Assembly (NCBI GenBank): GCA_902564025.1
Contig: CACEZK010000008.1
Location: 1-52,687, forward strand
Direction: 5' to 3'
Length of the DNA stretch: 52,687 bases
Source: an uncultured Pelagibacteraceae bacterium
GTDB lineage: Bacteria; Pseudomonadota; Alphaproteobacteria; Pelagibacterales; AG-422-B15
In this document: positions 44,494-52,687 of the stretch, piece by piece
Position numbering within the stretch: position 1 is the first letter of the stretch
How the letters are laid out: the number at the start of each line of letters is the position of its first letter
The notes under the pieces: model-generated
The model's database searches: none
The model's input: only the letters and a program-made list of their open reading frames with translations
Told to the model about the DNA's origin: nothing
Made by a program: the position numbers and the translations under genes

Positions 44494-46262
44494 TATACTA
44501 ATACTTTTCCTTCATCTGAGATTTCTTCTTTTTCTGTTTCATCACCAAGTAACATTTCATTGTGGGCCTTACCAGATGGTATCATTGGAAAAACATTTTC
44601 GTTTTCATCAACTACGCAGTCAAATATTACGGGGCCATCATAATCAATCATTTCATTTATTGCCTTGTCAAGTTCACTTGGACTTTGGGCCCTTATACCC
44701 TTGGCGCCGTAAGCTTCAGCAAGCTTTACAAAATCAGGTAAAGCATCTGTATAGCTGTGAGAGTATCTTTTGTCGTGAAGAAGTTCTTGCCACTGCCTTA
44801 CCATCCCCATGTATTGATTATTAATAATGAAAATCTTTACAGGCAGTTTGTGTTGAATGGCTGTCGACATTTCTTGTATACACATCAATATTGAAGCTTC
44901 ACCTGCAATATCAATTACGAGTTTATCGGGATGAGCAACTTGAGCACCTATCGCAGCAGGCAAGCCAAAGCCCATAGTGCCTAAACCTCCAGATGTAATC
45001 CATCTATTAGGTCTATTAAATTTATAATATTGCGCAGCCCACATTTGATGTTGACCAACCTCAGTGGTTACAAAGACATCTTTTTCTTTAGTCAGCTCAT
45101 ACAATCTTTGTATTGCATACTGTGGCTTAATTGTTTTTTTATCTTCATTAAACCCAAGTGAATCTACTTCTTTCCATTTATCTATTTGTTTCCACCAGTC
45201 TTTAATCTGAGATTTATTAACTTTATAAACTTTTGATTTCCATAGCTTAATGGCATCTTCAAGCACATGTGCAACATCACCAACGAGAGCAACATCTACA
45301 TCAACAACCTTATTAATTGATGATGGATCTATATCGATATGGATTTTTTTTGAATTTGGAGAAAACTCATCAATTTTTCCAGTAATTCTATCATCAAAGC
45401 GTGCACCGATATTTATCATGAGGTCACATTTATTCATCGCCATGTTAGCTTCGTATGTGCCATGCATGCCAAGCATTCCAACAAACTGGGTATCATCACC
45501 TGGAAACGCACCAAGTCCTTGAAGGGTGGATGTAATTGGAAAACCAGTAAGACGAACAAACTCTCTTAGGAGTTGAACAGCTGCATTTCCCGAATTGATT
45601 ACCCCCCCTCCAGTGTAAAAGATTGGCTTTTCAGCTTCTGCGATTAACTTTAGAGCATCATCAATATTATCAATGTTAGCTTTTAATTTTGGTCTATAGG
45701 ACTTATGTTTAACTGTATCAGGTCCAATATATGTTCCGGTTTGGAATTGAATATCTTTGGGTATATCTACGAGAACAGGTCCAGGTCTGCCGCTTGAAGC
45801 TACATAAAAAGCTTCGTGTAAAATTCGAGATAGATCACTTATATCCTTAACTAGCCAATTATGCTTTGTGCACGGACGCGTAATTCCAACCGCATCACAT
45901 TCCTGAAATGCATCCGTTCCTATTAAGTGCGTAGGAACTTGTCCACTGATACAAACAAGAGGAATTGAGTCCATCATAGCATCAGTTAATCCAGTCACAG
46001 CGTTAGTAACTCCAGGGCCAGAAGTAACTAACATTACTCCAACTTTACCACTAGACCTTGCATACCCTTCAGCAGCATGGGATGCGCCTTGTTCATGCCT
46101 TACTAAAAAATGGCGTATTTGATGATTTGTATCCTTAGTTTTTGCTAATTCATCATATATTGGCAAAACTGCACCACCAGGATAACCAAAAATTGTATCA
46201 ACTTGTTGATCTTCCAAGGCCTTCAGAACCATTTGTGCACCAGTCATTTGCATATTAACCAT
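44493..46262 (-). CDS. ilvI: Acetolactate synthase large (catalytic) subunit
   Basis: A 589-residue ThDP enzyme: [16 protein letters not shown] with [14 protein letters not shown] (catalytic Glu), [10 protein letters not shown], and the ThDP/Mg motif [15 protein letters not shown] with the Asn-containing NNQYMGM. The ATG at 46262 has AGGGG 8 bases upstream; the in-frame ATG at 46253 is an alternative. It is first in ilvI-ilvH-ilvC. A TTGACT-like -35 lies in the 93-base gap upstream; no leader peptide is evident there. Confidence 0.97.
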   Translation of the reverse strand: MVNMQMTGAQMVLKALEDQQVDTIFGYPGGAVLPIYDELAKTKDTNHQIRHFLVRHEQGASHAAEGYARSSGKVGVMLVTSGPGVTNAVTGLTDAMMDSIPLVCISGQVPTHLIGTDAFQECDAVGITRPCTKHNWLVKDISDLSRILHEAFYVASSGRPGPVLVDIPKDIQFQTGTYIGPDTVKHKSYRPKLKANIDNIDDALKLIAEAEKPIFYTGGGVINSGNAAVQLLREFVRLTGFPITSTLQGLGAFPGDDTQFVGMLGMHGTYEANMAMNKCDLMINIGARFDDRITGKIDEFSPNSKKIHIDIDPSSINKVVDVDVALVGDVAHVLEDAIKLWKSKVYKVNKSQIKDWWKQIDKWKEVDSLGFNEDKKTIKPQYAIQRLYELTKEKDVFVTTEVGQHQMWAAQYYKFNRPNRWITSGGLGTMGFGLPAAIGAQVAHPDKLVIDIAGEASILMCIQEMSTAIQHKLPVKIFIINNQYMGMVRQWQELLHDKRYSHSYTDALPDFVKLAEAYGAKGIRAQSPSELDKAINEMIDYDGPVIFDCVVDENENVFPMIPSGKAHNEMLLGDETEKEEISDEGKVLV

Positions 46263-46355
46263 AAATTATACCCCTAATAAGAAATGACTTTTTATGGAGA
46301 TTTACTTAATAAGTCAAATATTTTAAATATATGAAAAGAATATTTTAAATATAAT

Positions 46356-47234
46356 TTACAAATATTTCTTTATATCAACATTTTGAGTAATATTATTACC
46401 TTTTATCCAAGTATCTTGTCTTTTGATATAGTTTCTAGTGTTTTTCTTCATTATGTTTTTGGCCTCATCTAAACTGACTTTTCCTTCAATAAAGTTGGTT
46501 ATTTCACGAACTCCAATTGCCTTCATAATTGATAATTCAGTACTATAATTTTTCTCAATTAAAGATTGAACCTCATCGACAACACCATCACTAAACATAT
46601 TATCAACTCTTTGAGCAGCTGACTCATAGAGCTTTTCACGTAAATTGCAAGTTATGATCAATCTATAGTTTACATTATCAATTTTTTTGTTTGGATTAAA
46701 TTGCCAATTTTCTAAAACTTTACCAGTCTGAAGCAGTAATGAATAACTACGCATTATTCTTTGTTTATCATTTGAATTAATTTTTGTGCCTGGATATTTA
46801 GTTAAGATTTTTTTGTATAAATGATCAAGACCATAGGTTTCTAAATCTAGCTTTGCTTGTTCTTCTATATTTTTTTTTATTGAAGGAATTTCTGAAAGTC
46901 CATCCATCAAGGCCTTTAAATACAAACCTGTTCCACCTACAACAATTGGAAGCAATTTATTATCGAAACAATTATTAATTTCATGCTCTGCTTTTTCTAG
47001 CCAAATAGCTGCTGAGCAACTTTCGCTACCTTTAAGCATTCCATAAAGACGATGGTCGAATTTTTTACATGTCTCATCGTCTGGTCTATCAGTTAGTATT
47101 TTAAGATCTTTGTATACCTGTAGACTATCAAAATTAATTATTGCTGATTTATGTTTAGAAGCAATTTGAGTTGCAAGCTTTGACTTTCCACTTGCTGTGG
47201 GACCAAAGATAACCAGTATGTCCCTTTTTTCCAT
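46356..47234 (-). CDS. miaA: tRNA dimethylallyltransferase
   Basis: A 292-residue enzyme: P-loop FGPTASGKSKLA, NFDSLQVYKDLKILTDRPD (substrate Asp region), VVGGTGLYLKAL and the terminal KKNTRNYIKRQDTW. It adds an isopentenyl group to A37 of tRNAs reading UNN codons. It is 5 bases downstream of degP on the same strand. The gene is about 20 residues shorter than the E. coli enzyme, within the family range. Confidence 0.96.
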   Translation of the reverse strand: MEKRDILVIFGPTASGKSKLATQIASKHKSAIINFDSLQVYKDLKILTDRPDDETCKKFDHRLYGMLKGSESCSAAIWLEKAEHEINNCFDNKLLPIVVGGTGLYLKALMDGLSEIPSIKKNIEEQAKLDLETYGLDHLYKKILTKYPGTKINSNDKQRIMRSYSLLLQTGKVLENWQFNPNKKIDNVNYRLIITCNLREKLYESAAQRVDNMFSDGVVDEVQSLIEKNYSTELSIMKAIGVREITNFIEGKVSLDEAKNIMKKNTRNYIKRQDTWIKGNNITQNVDIKKYL

Positions 47235-47239
47235 TTTAT

Positions 47240-48643
47240 TTAGTCGAGAGACAATCTTGCGCCTATATATTTTTTAGAATTAGGGCCAGAATAAAAAACA
47301 ATTAAAACATTTTCTTTTCCCTCAGAAACAACCTCATCAATTATTTGTAATACTTCCCCAGATGCTTTCACTGATTTATTTTGTATTTCAATAATAATGT
47401 CGTCTTTCTTTATATTTTGTCGTATTAGGAAAGAGTCATTATTGATTTCAGATATAATTACTCCTTGTAGAGTTTTAGCTAAATCTAATCTGGACTTGTC
47501 TTCATCTGTCAAGGTTCTGACTTTTATTCCTAGTTCTTTTATTAAAACAGCTGAGCCATTATTTTCAATTGAGGCAAGTTCCTCAAGAGACGGTTGTTTG
47601 CCCAGATTTACAAATAACTGAACTTCTTTTTCATCCCGCCAGACAACAACCTTTGTAGATTGACCAATATCAGCCTCAGCCACAAGTTTTGGAAGTGTTT
47701 GAACAGATTCAACTTCTTTGCCATTGAATTCAATAATGATGTCACCCTCATTAACTCCACCTTTAAGTGCCGGGCTATCTGTAGTTAAACCCTGAACTAA
47801 GGCACCATAAGTTTTACCGAGACCCAAACTCTCCGCAATTTCATCAGTTACTTCTTGAATTCTTACGCCTAACCAGGCTCTTTCAATTTCTCCTGTTTCC
47901 TGCAGTTGCTGAATAATGTTATTTGCAAGATTTGATGGAATAGCAAAACCAATTCCAATAGATCCACCGCTTGGAGAAATGATCATTGAATTCACTCCAA
48001 TCACTTTTCCATCTAAATCAAATAATGGTCCTCCTGAATTGCCCCTATTTATTGATGCATCAGTTTGTATAAAGTCATCATATCTTCCACCAAGCATCCT
48101 ACCTCTTGCAGAAACGATACCTGCTGTAACAGTACCTCCAAGTCCATGCGGATTACCGATTGCCATTACCCAATTGCCTACTTTTGCAGTATCTGAGTCA
48201 CCAAACTCTAGAAATGGAAGGTTATTTGCATCAACTTTCAAAAGTGCTAAATCAGTCTCAGCATCAGAAGCAATCAATTCGGCTTCTAATTTTAATCCAT
48301 CTGTAAAAGTAACTCGTATGTCTGAAGCGTTCTCTACAACATGATTATTTGTAACAATAAAACCATCTGCAGAAATCACAAAGCCTGACCCTAATGAACT
48401 AAACTCTCTTTCTGATGGTTCTGGGCTAGGCATATTAAACGGGAAATTAAAAAAATCTTCAATCGATGGAACTTGAGGCCCTGTATTTTCAATTACACCT
48501 GTAGTTGAAATGTTAACAACTGAGGGTGAAACTCTCTCAGCTAAATCAGAGAAGGTATCAGGTCCATTAAAGCTTAAAGATTGAAACGTAGAACAAATAA
48601 ACAAAAAAAAGATGACTGGTATAATTTTGATATCTAATTTCAT
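47240..48643 (-). CDS. degP: Periplasmic serine endoprotease DegP/DegQ-like
   Basis: A 467-residue HtrA protease from the ATG at 48643, chosen because it starts a clear signal peptide (KLDIKIIPVIFFLFICSTF) and overlaps the upstream stop (ATGA). Catalytic triad His101 (TNNHVV), Asp131 (AETDLALL) and Ser203 (GNSGGP). Two PDZ domains follow (about residues 240-355 and 370-460). It degrades or chaperones misfolded envelope proteins. The hflK-hflC-DUF2065-degP order is common in proteobacteria. Confidence 0.95.
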   Translation of the reverse strand: MKLDIKIIPVIFFLFICSTFQSLSFNGPDTFSDLAERVSPSVVNISTTGVIENTGPQVPSIEDFFNFPFNMPSPEPSEREFSSLGSGFVISADGFIVTNNHVVENASDIRVTFTDGLKLEAELIASDAETDLALLKVDANNLPFLEFGDSDTAKVGNWVMAIGNPHGLGGTVTAGIVSARGRMLGGRYDDFIQTDASINRGNSGGPLFDLDGKVIGVNSMIISPSGGSIGIGFAIPSNLANNIIQQLQETGEIERAWLGVRIQEVTDEIAESLGLGKTYGALVQGLTTDSPALKGGVNEGDIIIEFNGKEVESVQTLPKLVAEADIGQSTKVVVWRDEKEVQLFVNLGKQPSLEELASIENNGSAVLIKELGIKVRTLTDEDKSRLDLAKTLQGVIISEINNDSFLIRQNIKKDDIIIEIQNKSVKASGEVLQIIDEVVSEGKENVLIVFYSGPNSKKYIGARLSLD

Positions 48644-48828
48644 CTGACTGCAGTCCATAACATTAGAAATCCTACTATTGCTGATGCCAGACCTCCCCAT
48701 TTAAGAGTGTCATTGTTTATCTCTAACATAGATCTGATCATATTCTTCATTCTATTTGGAAATAAGGCATAAAGAAGGCCCTCTATAATTAAGAGTAATC
48801 CAAGAGAACCTAATATAAATTGAGTCAT
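48640..48828 (-). CDS. DUF2065 small membrane protein
   Basis: A 62-residue protein with two hydrophobic segments (residues 4-24 and 45-61) around FPNRMKNMIRSMLEINNDTLKWGG, matching DUF2065 (YjeT-like). It is usually found between hflC and another gene of this cluster, as here. Its stop overlaps the degP ATG. Function unknown; a link to FtsH/HflKC membrane quality control is implied by context only. Confidence 0.88.
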   Translation of the reverse strand: MTQFILGSLGLLLIIEGLLYALFPNRMKNMIRSMLEINNDTLKWGGLASAIVGFLMLWTAVR

Positions 48829-48848
48829 TTTAGGAAAGTTAAATATTT

Positions 48849-49709
48849 TTACTCAGAGTAAGTTCCAAAATATTGAAAGAATTCACTTTCAGGAGACAAG
48901 ATCATAGTTGTATCTGAACTTTTAAGACCTTCTGCATATGCCTGCATTGCTCTGTAGAAAGCAAAAAATTCAGGGTCTTTTCCAAATGCATCCGCAAAAA
49001 TTTTATTAGCCATTCCATCGCCTTCACCACGAATTATGTTGGCTTCTTTCTCTGCCTGTGACTTTATAATCGTAACTTCCTTATCAGCAGTTGAACGAAT
49101 TTTTTGAGCCATCTCAGCACCTTTTGCTCTAAACTCTCTGGCTTCACGTTCACGTTCAGTTTGCATTCTACCAAAAATTGCCTGGCTATTTGCTTCAGGT
49201 AAATCAGCTCGCTTAATTCTTACATCAACAATTTCTATTCCAAAGTTCTTCACTTCCGCTTCGGCTAATGACGTAATTTGTTTCATAAGTTTCGAACGGT
49301 CATCTGATAATACGGCTGACAGAGGTTCCTCACCTAGAACGCCCCTAATTCTTGAATTAACAACTGCAGAAATTCTTGATCTAGCGACATTTTCATTACC
49401 AAATGCTTTATAGAACTCTAAAACATCAACAATTTTGAATTTTACATATGCGTCAACAATAAGTCTTTTTTGATCAGATGCGATCACCTCAGCGGCAGGG
49501 GCATCAATGTCTAGTATACGATTATCAATAAATATCACATTTTGAATGAATGGTATTTTAAAATTAAGACCTGGTTCAGTAATGACTCTTTTTGGATCAC
49601 CAAACTGCAATACGATTGCATTTTTTACTTCAAGTACTGTGAACAGGGTGAAATAAGCTACTATTGCTATAAACCCTAAAATTATCAATGATATTCTAGT
49701 AGTGCTCAT
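48849..49709 (-). CDS. hflC: HflC, band-7 regulator of FtsH
   Basis: A 286-residue SPFH/band-7 protein with an N-terminal membrane anchor (residues 6-26), VLQFGDPKRVITEPGLNFKIPF, the RADLPEANSQAIFGRMQTERERE helix and a late EFFAFYRAMQAY segment specific to HflC. With HflK it forms a membrane cage around FtsH. It starts 2 bases after hflK ends. Confidence 0.96.
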   Translation of the reverse strand: MSTTRISLIILGFIAIVAYFTLFTVLEVKNAIVLQFGDPKRVITEPGLNFKIPFIQNVIFIDNRILDIDAPAAEVIASDQKRLIVDAYVKFKIVDVLEFYKAFGNENVARSRISAVVNSRIRGVLGEEPLSAVLSDDRSKLMKQITSLAEAEVKNFGIEIVDVRIKRADLPEANSQAIFGRMQTEREREAREFRAKGAEMAQKIRSTADKEVTIIKSQAEKEANIIRGEGDGMANKIFADAFGKDPEFFAFYRAMQAYAEGLKSSDTTMILSPESEFFQYFGTYSE

Positions 49710-49711
49710 AT

Positions 49712-50785
49712 CTAATCCTGTGACTTCTTGCTTAATTCGGGGAGAGGTAAATAAGGAACAACAGAGTCACCTCCGGCTTTGTCAATAATAACTTTGTCCA
49801 TATCGGAGAATACATCTTCCATTGTCTCATAAAATATTCTTTTCTTTGTCACTTGAGGAGCTTTTGCGTACTCTGTTTGAATTGACAGGAATCTTGATGC
49901 CTTACCTTCACTATCAGCAATTACTTTTTGTCTATACCCCTCAGCAGATTGAAGAATTTGCTCGGCCTCACCTCTTGCTCTTGGAATTATATCGTTAGCG
50001 TATGCCTCTGCTTCATTTCTTTGTCGTTCCATATCAGCACGTGCAGCTTGTACATCTCTAAATGCATCAATTACCTGTGCTGGCGGGTCAGCCTTTTGAG
50101 TTTGTACCTGTGTTATTGTAATTCCTGTACCGTATTCATCTAAAATTTCCTGAATAATCAATCTAGTTTGTTCCTCTATTTCTGTTCTTCCTTCTGTCAG
50201 AATGGATTGCAGGCCACCCTGCCCGATAGACTCTCTCATTGCAGTTTCTGCAGCACTTTTCACAGTAAGTTCAGGAGCTTGAACATTAAATAAAAACTTA
50301 CCTGCATCATTGATTAACCAGAATACTGAAAAGTCAATATCAACAATATTTTCGTCACCTGTTAACATTAAGCTTTCTTCTTCTACATCTCTAATCGCAG
50401 TAACTCTAGAGTCTGGACTTTGTCTGTAACCAACATCTATTCTATTTATTTTGGTTACTTTGGGTGTGAATACACGCTCTATTGGGTACGGTAAGTGATA
50501 GTTTAGTCCAGGTTGTGTGGTTTTAGTATACTTTCCGAATTGTAAAACTACGCCCTGCTCATCCGGTAGAACTCTATAAAAACCGCTCGCAAGCCATATA
50601 AGTATTAATATACCAATGATTACCATTGGTCCTAACTTTCCAAAAAAAGAGCCTGGCATCATTCCTTTGAAACGGTTCTGTGCATTGCGGATCACATCGT
50701 CCATATTGGGACCTGGACCACGTCTACCGCTTCCATTTCCCGAAGAACCCCAAGGATCGTTATTGTTATTATCAGACCAAGACAT
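49712..50785 (-). CDS. hflK: HflK, band-7 regulator of FtsH
   Basis: A 357-residue protein with a Gly/Asn/Asp-rich cytoplasmic N-terminus (NNNNDPWGSSGNGSGRRGPG) typical of HflK, a membrane segment at about residues 50-68, SPFH domain (VVLQFGKYTKTTQPGLNYHLP) and a long Arg/Glu/Ala-rich helix with DVQAARADMERQRNEAEAYAN. It is first in the hflK-hflC-DUF2065-degP-miaA run and divergent from mrp, with 106 bases between. Confidence 0.96.
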   Translation of the reverse strand: MSWSDNNNNDPWGSSGNGSGRRGPGPNMDDVIRNAQNRFKGMMPGSFFGKLGPMVIIGILILIWLASGFYRVLPDEQGVVLQFGKYTKTTQPGLNYHLPYPIERVFTPKVTKINRIDVGYRQSPDSRVTAIRDVEEESLMLTGDENIVDIDFSVFWLINDAGKFLFNVQAPELTVKSAAETAMRESIGQGGLQSILTEGRTEIEEQTRLIIQEILDEYGTGITITQVQTQKADPPAQVIDAFRDVQAARADMERQRNEAEAYANDIIPRARGEAEQILQSAEGYRQKVIADSEGKASRFLSIQTEYAKAPQVTKKRIFYETMEDVFSDMDKVIIDKAGGDSVVPYLPLPELSKKSQD

Positions 50786-50891
50786 ATAATTTAGAATTAT
50801 TACCTATATATGGTAAAAATGCTTAAAAGCAATTATTTACACTTATACTATGATATATTGTAATTAATTACGTAAATACAAGATCAAAAAA

Positions 50892-51977
50892 ATGGCAGAA
50901 ACTCTCGAAAATCAAGCTTTACACCTCCTTGGACAAGTTGTTAACGAAGAAGCGGGTGAAAACATAGTGGCCCTGGGTATGGTTAAAAATGTATCCGTGA
51001 GTGAGGGAAAAATAGATTGTATTATTGAATTCAAAGAAAATGATCAGAAAAAAAATGAAAAAATTTTTGAGGATGCTCAAAGAGTATTGAAAGAGATTCC
51101 TGGTATAACTAAAGTTAATATAATCACAACCATACATAGGGAAAATTCAACACATGTAAATGATGAAGTGAATTCAGACAACAAAACAAATAGCGTTGGC
51201 ACTAATCAAATAAAATATATTCTTGCAGTTGCATCAGGAAAAGGAGGAGTCGGTAAATCAACAGTCGCATCAAATCTTGCATGCGCGTTTAAATCACTTG
51301 GTTTAAAAACTTGTTTACTTGATGCTGATATTTATGGTCCTTCGATTCCCAAAATGATTGGGATTAATGAAAAGCCTCATTCTGATGGACAAAAAATTGA
51401 AACAATCAATCGATATGGACTATCGACAATGTCTATGGGTTACATGGTCAATGATGAAAATCCCATCATCTGGAGAGGTCTCATGGTCATGAAAGCAATT
51501 AATGAAATGATTGATAAAGTAAATTGGGGAGCTGCAGATATTATGGTTATTGATTTGCCCCCAGGCACAGGTGATGTTCAACTGTCTCTGATTCAGAAAC
51601 TAAAAATCTCTGGAAGTTTAATAGTTACTACACCTCAAGATATTGCTTTAATTGATGTAATCAGAGGGTTAAAGATGTTTGAAAAAACTAAAGTCCCCAT
51701 TCTTGGCATTGTAGAAAACATGAGTTACTTCTTGGCACCTGATACAGGTAAAGAATATAAGCTGTACGGTGAGAGTAAAACAAATGAAGTTGCTGAAAAA
51801 TATGATTATGAAATACTCGCAAATCTTCCTCATGATCCATTGCTTCTTGAGCAGTGCGAAAAAGGTCACCCTCTTACAGATTTAGTGCCAGATCATAAAG
51901 TCAGCCAAATGTTTATTGAATTGGCTGAGAATTTATTAAAACGATTAAAATTAGAACAATTAGCAAATACTAACTAA
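50892..51977 (+). CDS. mrp: Mrp/ApbC-type P-loop ATPase (Fe-S carrier family)
   Basis: A 361-residue protein with an N-terminal MIP18/DUF59-like domain (about 1-85), then a MinD-like ATPase: [10 protein letters not shown] at residues 115-124, [30 protein letters not shown] and the ENMSYF segment. Family members carry Fe-S clusters for transfer to apoproteins. The usual CxxC after ENMS-F is absent here (LAPDTG instead), so cluster binding by that motif is doubtful. It overlaps the convergent thyX by 8 bases. Confidence 0.93.
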   Translation: MAETLENQALHLLGQVVNEEAGENIVALGMVKNVSVSEGKIDCIIEFKENDQKKNEKIFEDAQRVLKEIPGITKVNIITTIHRENSTHVNDEVNSDNKTNSVGTNQIKYILAVASGKGGVGKSTVASNLACAFKSLGLKTCLLDADIYGPSIPKMIGINEKPHSDGQKIETINRYGLSTMSMGYMVNDENPIIWRGLMVMKAINEMIDKVNWGAADIMVIDLPPGTGDVQLSLIQKLKISGSLIVTTPQDIALIDVIRGLKMFEKTKVPILGIVENMSYFLAPDTGKEYKLYGESKTNEVAEKYDYEILANLPHDPLLLEQCEKGHPLTDLVPDHKVSQMFIELAENLLKRLKLEQLANTN

Positions 51978-52687
51978 TTTCAAACTTTCTTTGCAGTTCG
52001 CTCCATTCTCTTTTAGACAGACCTTCTTCTTCAAAAGATACTTTCTCGCCTTTTAGAAGTTTTCTCATCAGATTAACCTCTTTGGCGGAGAGTTCTGTTC
52101 CACCAATTCTATAATCTTCAAATGCTTCGTAAGTAAGAGGAACCCATTTTTTTACAATATCTAACATGGCATCCGCATAAACACGTATTTCATACTGCGC
52201 ATGGTCATCAGCTCTTAGAGCAAGAAAGTGCAATAAATTATTCAGGTCAATCTTCCAGTACCATTGTGTATAGGTATTGAGGGTAAGATTCATTCGGGCT
52301 AATTCTCTTGCAATTCCAGATTTACTTTCATCAATTATGCTGCCCTCAGAACTTTCGTTCAACAACGTTTCATAATTAGAATATGTCTGCTCTGCATCCT
52401 TTTTTAGTATTTGTATAACATTAGAGGCTTCATCATCTGTTAACGCATCACCTCTACCCTGATTATTGATTGCTGACTGTGCTGCTAGGTTTTCTGCTGA
52501 TGGAATATAGAACTCTTTATCAAGAATTGAGTAGCGAGCCGAGTACTCATTAACGTTTGCCGTTCTGTGTCGTATCCATTGTCGAGCAATGAAAATTGGA
52601 AGTTTAATATGAAATTTAATTTCACACATTTCAAAGGGAGTTGAGTGACGGTGCCTCATCAAATATTTAATAAGTCCTTTGTCATTT
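51970..52687 (-). CDS. thyX: Flavin-dependent thymidylate synthase ThyX, 5' end beyond window
   Basis: The frame stays open through the right edge ([22 protein letters not shown]), so about the first 50-80 residues are missing; 238 or so are present. The signature [15 protein letters not shown] (RHRx7S type) binds FAD and dUMP. It makes dTMP from dUMP with methylene-THF, FAD and NADPH. Its use in place of ThyA is typical of small-genome marine alphaproteobacteria. Confidence 0.96.
   Translation of the reverse strand, partial: NDKGLIKYLMRHRHSTPFEMCEIKFHIKLPIFIARQWIRHRTANVNEYSARYSILDKEFYIPSAENLAAQSAINNQGRGDALTDDEASNVIQILKKDAEQTYSNYETLLNESSEGSIIDESKSGIARELARMNLTLNTYTQWYWKIDLNNLLHFLALRADDHAQYEIRVYADAMLDIVKKWVPLTYEAFEDYRIGGTELSAKEVNLMRKLLKGEKVSFEEEGLSKREWSELQRKFEIS

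Noticed and set aside
47916..48344. 142-codon open frame antisense to degP
   Set aside because: It mirrors conserved protease coding sequence (the triad region) and has no family resemblance; it is a by-product of codon bias on the other strand.

Overview
The window reads as a piece of an AT-rich, tightly packed alphaproteobacterial chromosome, probably from a free-living marine lineage with a streamlined genome (SAR11-like, HIMB59-like or AEGEAN-169-like; the exact clade cannot be fixed from here). The evidence is the low GC by eye, overlapping or nearly abutting genes, alphaproteobacterial neighbourhoods (hflK-hflC-DUF2065-degP, mreBCD-mrdAB, a two-gene DUF1214/DUF1254 pair) and marine catabolic genes (dgcN-dgcA, a folate-dependent demethylase module, haloalkane dehalogenase). 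No rRNA, recognisable tRNA, insertion sequence, phage gene or CRISPR array was found. No stretch over 300 bases lacks a feature; the longest gap is the 297-base leuA leader.

Positions 1-14003 are accessory catabolism. They hold a partial Fe-dependent alcohol dehydrogenase, an amidase followed by a NylB-like serine hydrolase, a VOC protein, a membrane-anchored alpha/beta hydrolase, a malonyl-CoA synthetase/enolase pair and msrA. A one-carbon module follows: demethylase and MetF-like reductase on the minus strand, and formate-THF ligase plus an acyl-CoA ligase on the plus strand. Three genes here are broken by single-base events: the amidase, the hydrolase and the demethylase.

Positions 14000-22132 hold a Baeyer-Villiger-type monooxygenase, two methyltransferases, a ferredoxin-NADP reductase, the DUF1214/DUF1254 pair and a 2Fe-2S ferredoxin. 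Upstream of the ferredoxin is a short interval with a promoter, stable hairpins and an intrinsic terminator (candidate small RNA or attenuated leader), next to two DnaA-box-like sequences. dgcN-dgcA (D-glutamate catabolism), rpmF and hisI follow. Positions 22207-29945 mix a membrane methyltransferase, an MFS transporter, a five-gene lpxB-recX-SDR-small ORF-nitroreductase-dehalogenase string, a DsbA-family isomerase, an SDR and a GNAT enzyme.

Positions 29938-35726 hold an amino-acid ABC importer (binding protein and two permeases, no ATPase), two tandem paralogous small membrane proteins whose second member has its ribosome binding site inside a strong hairpin, an FAD monooxygenase and a glycine-amidinotransferase-like enzyme.

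Positions 35730-52687 are conserved housekeeping: the mreBCD-mrdA-rodA cell-shape operon; leuA behind a leucine-codon leader peptide and terminator hairpin (classic attenuation); ilvC-ilvH-ilvI; miaA; degP-DUF2065-hflC-hflK; an Mrp-type ATPase lacking the usual CxxC; and a partial thyX. The most interesting candidates for new biology are the tandem small membrane proteins with the sequestered ribosome binding site, and the putative RNA upstream of the ferredoxin gene.
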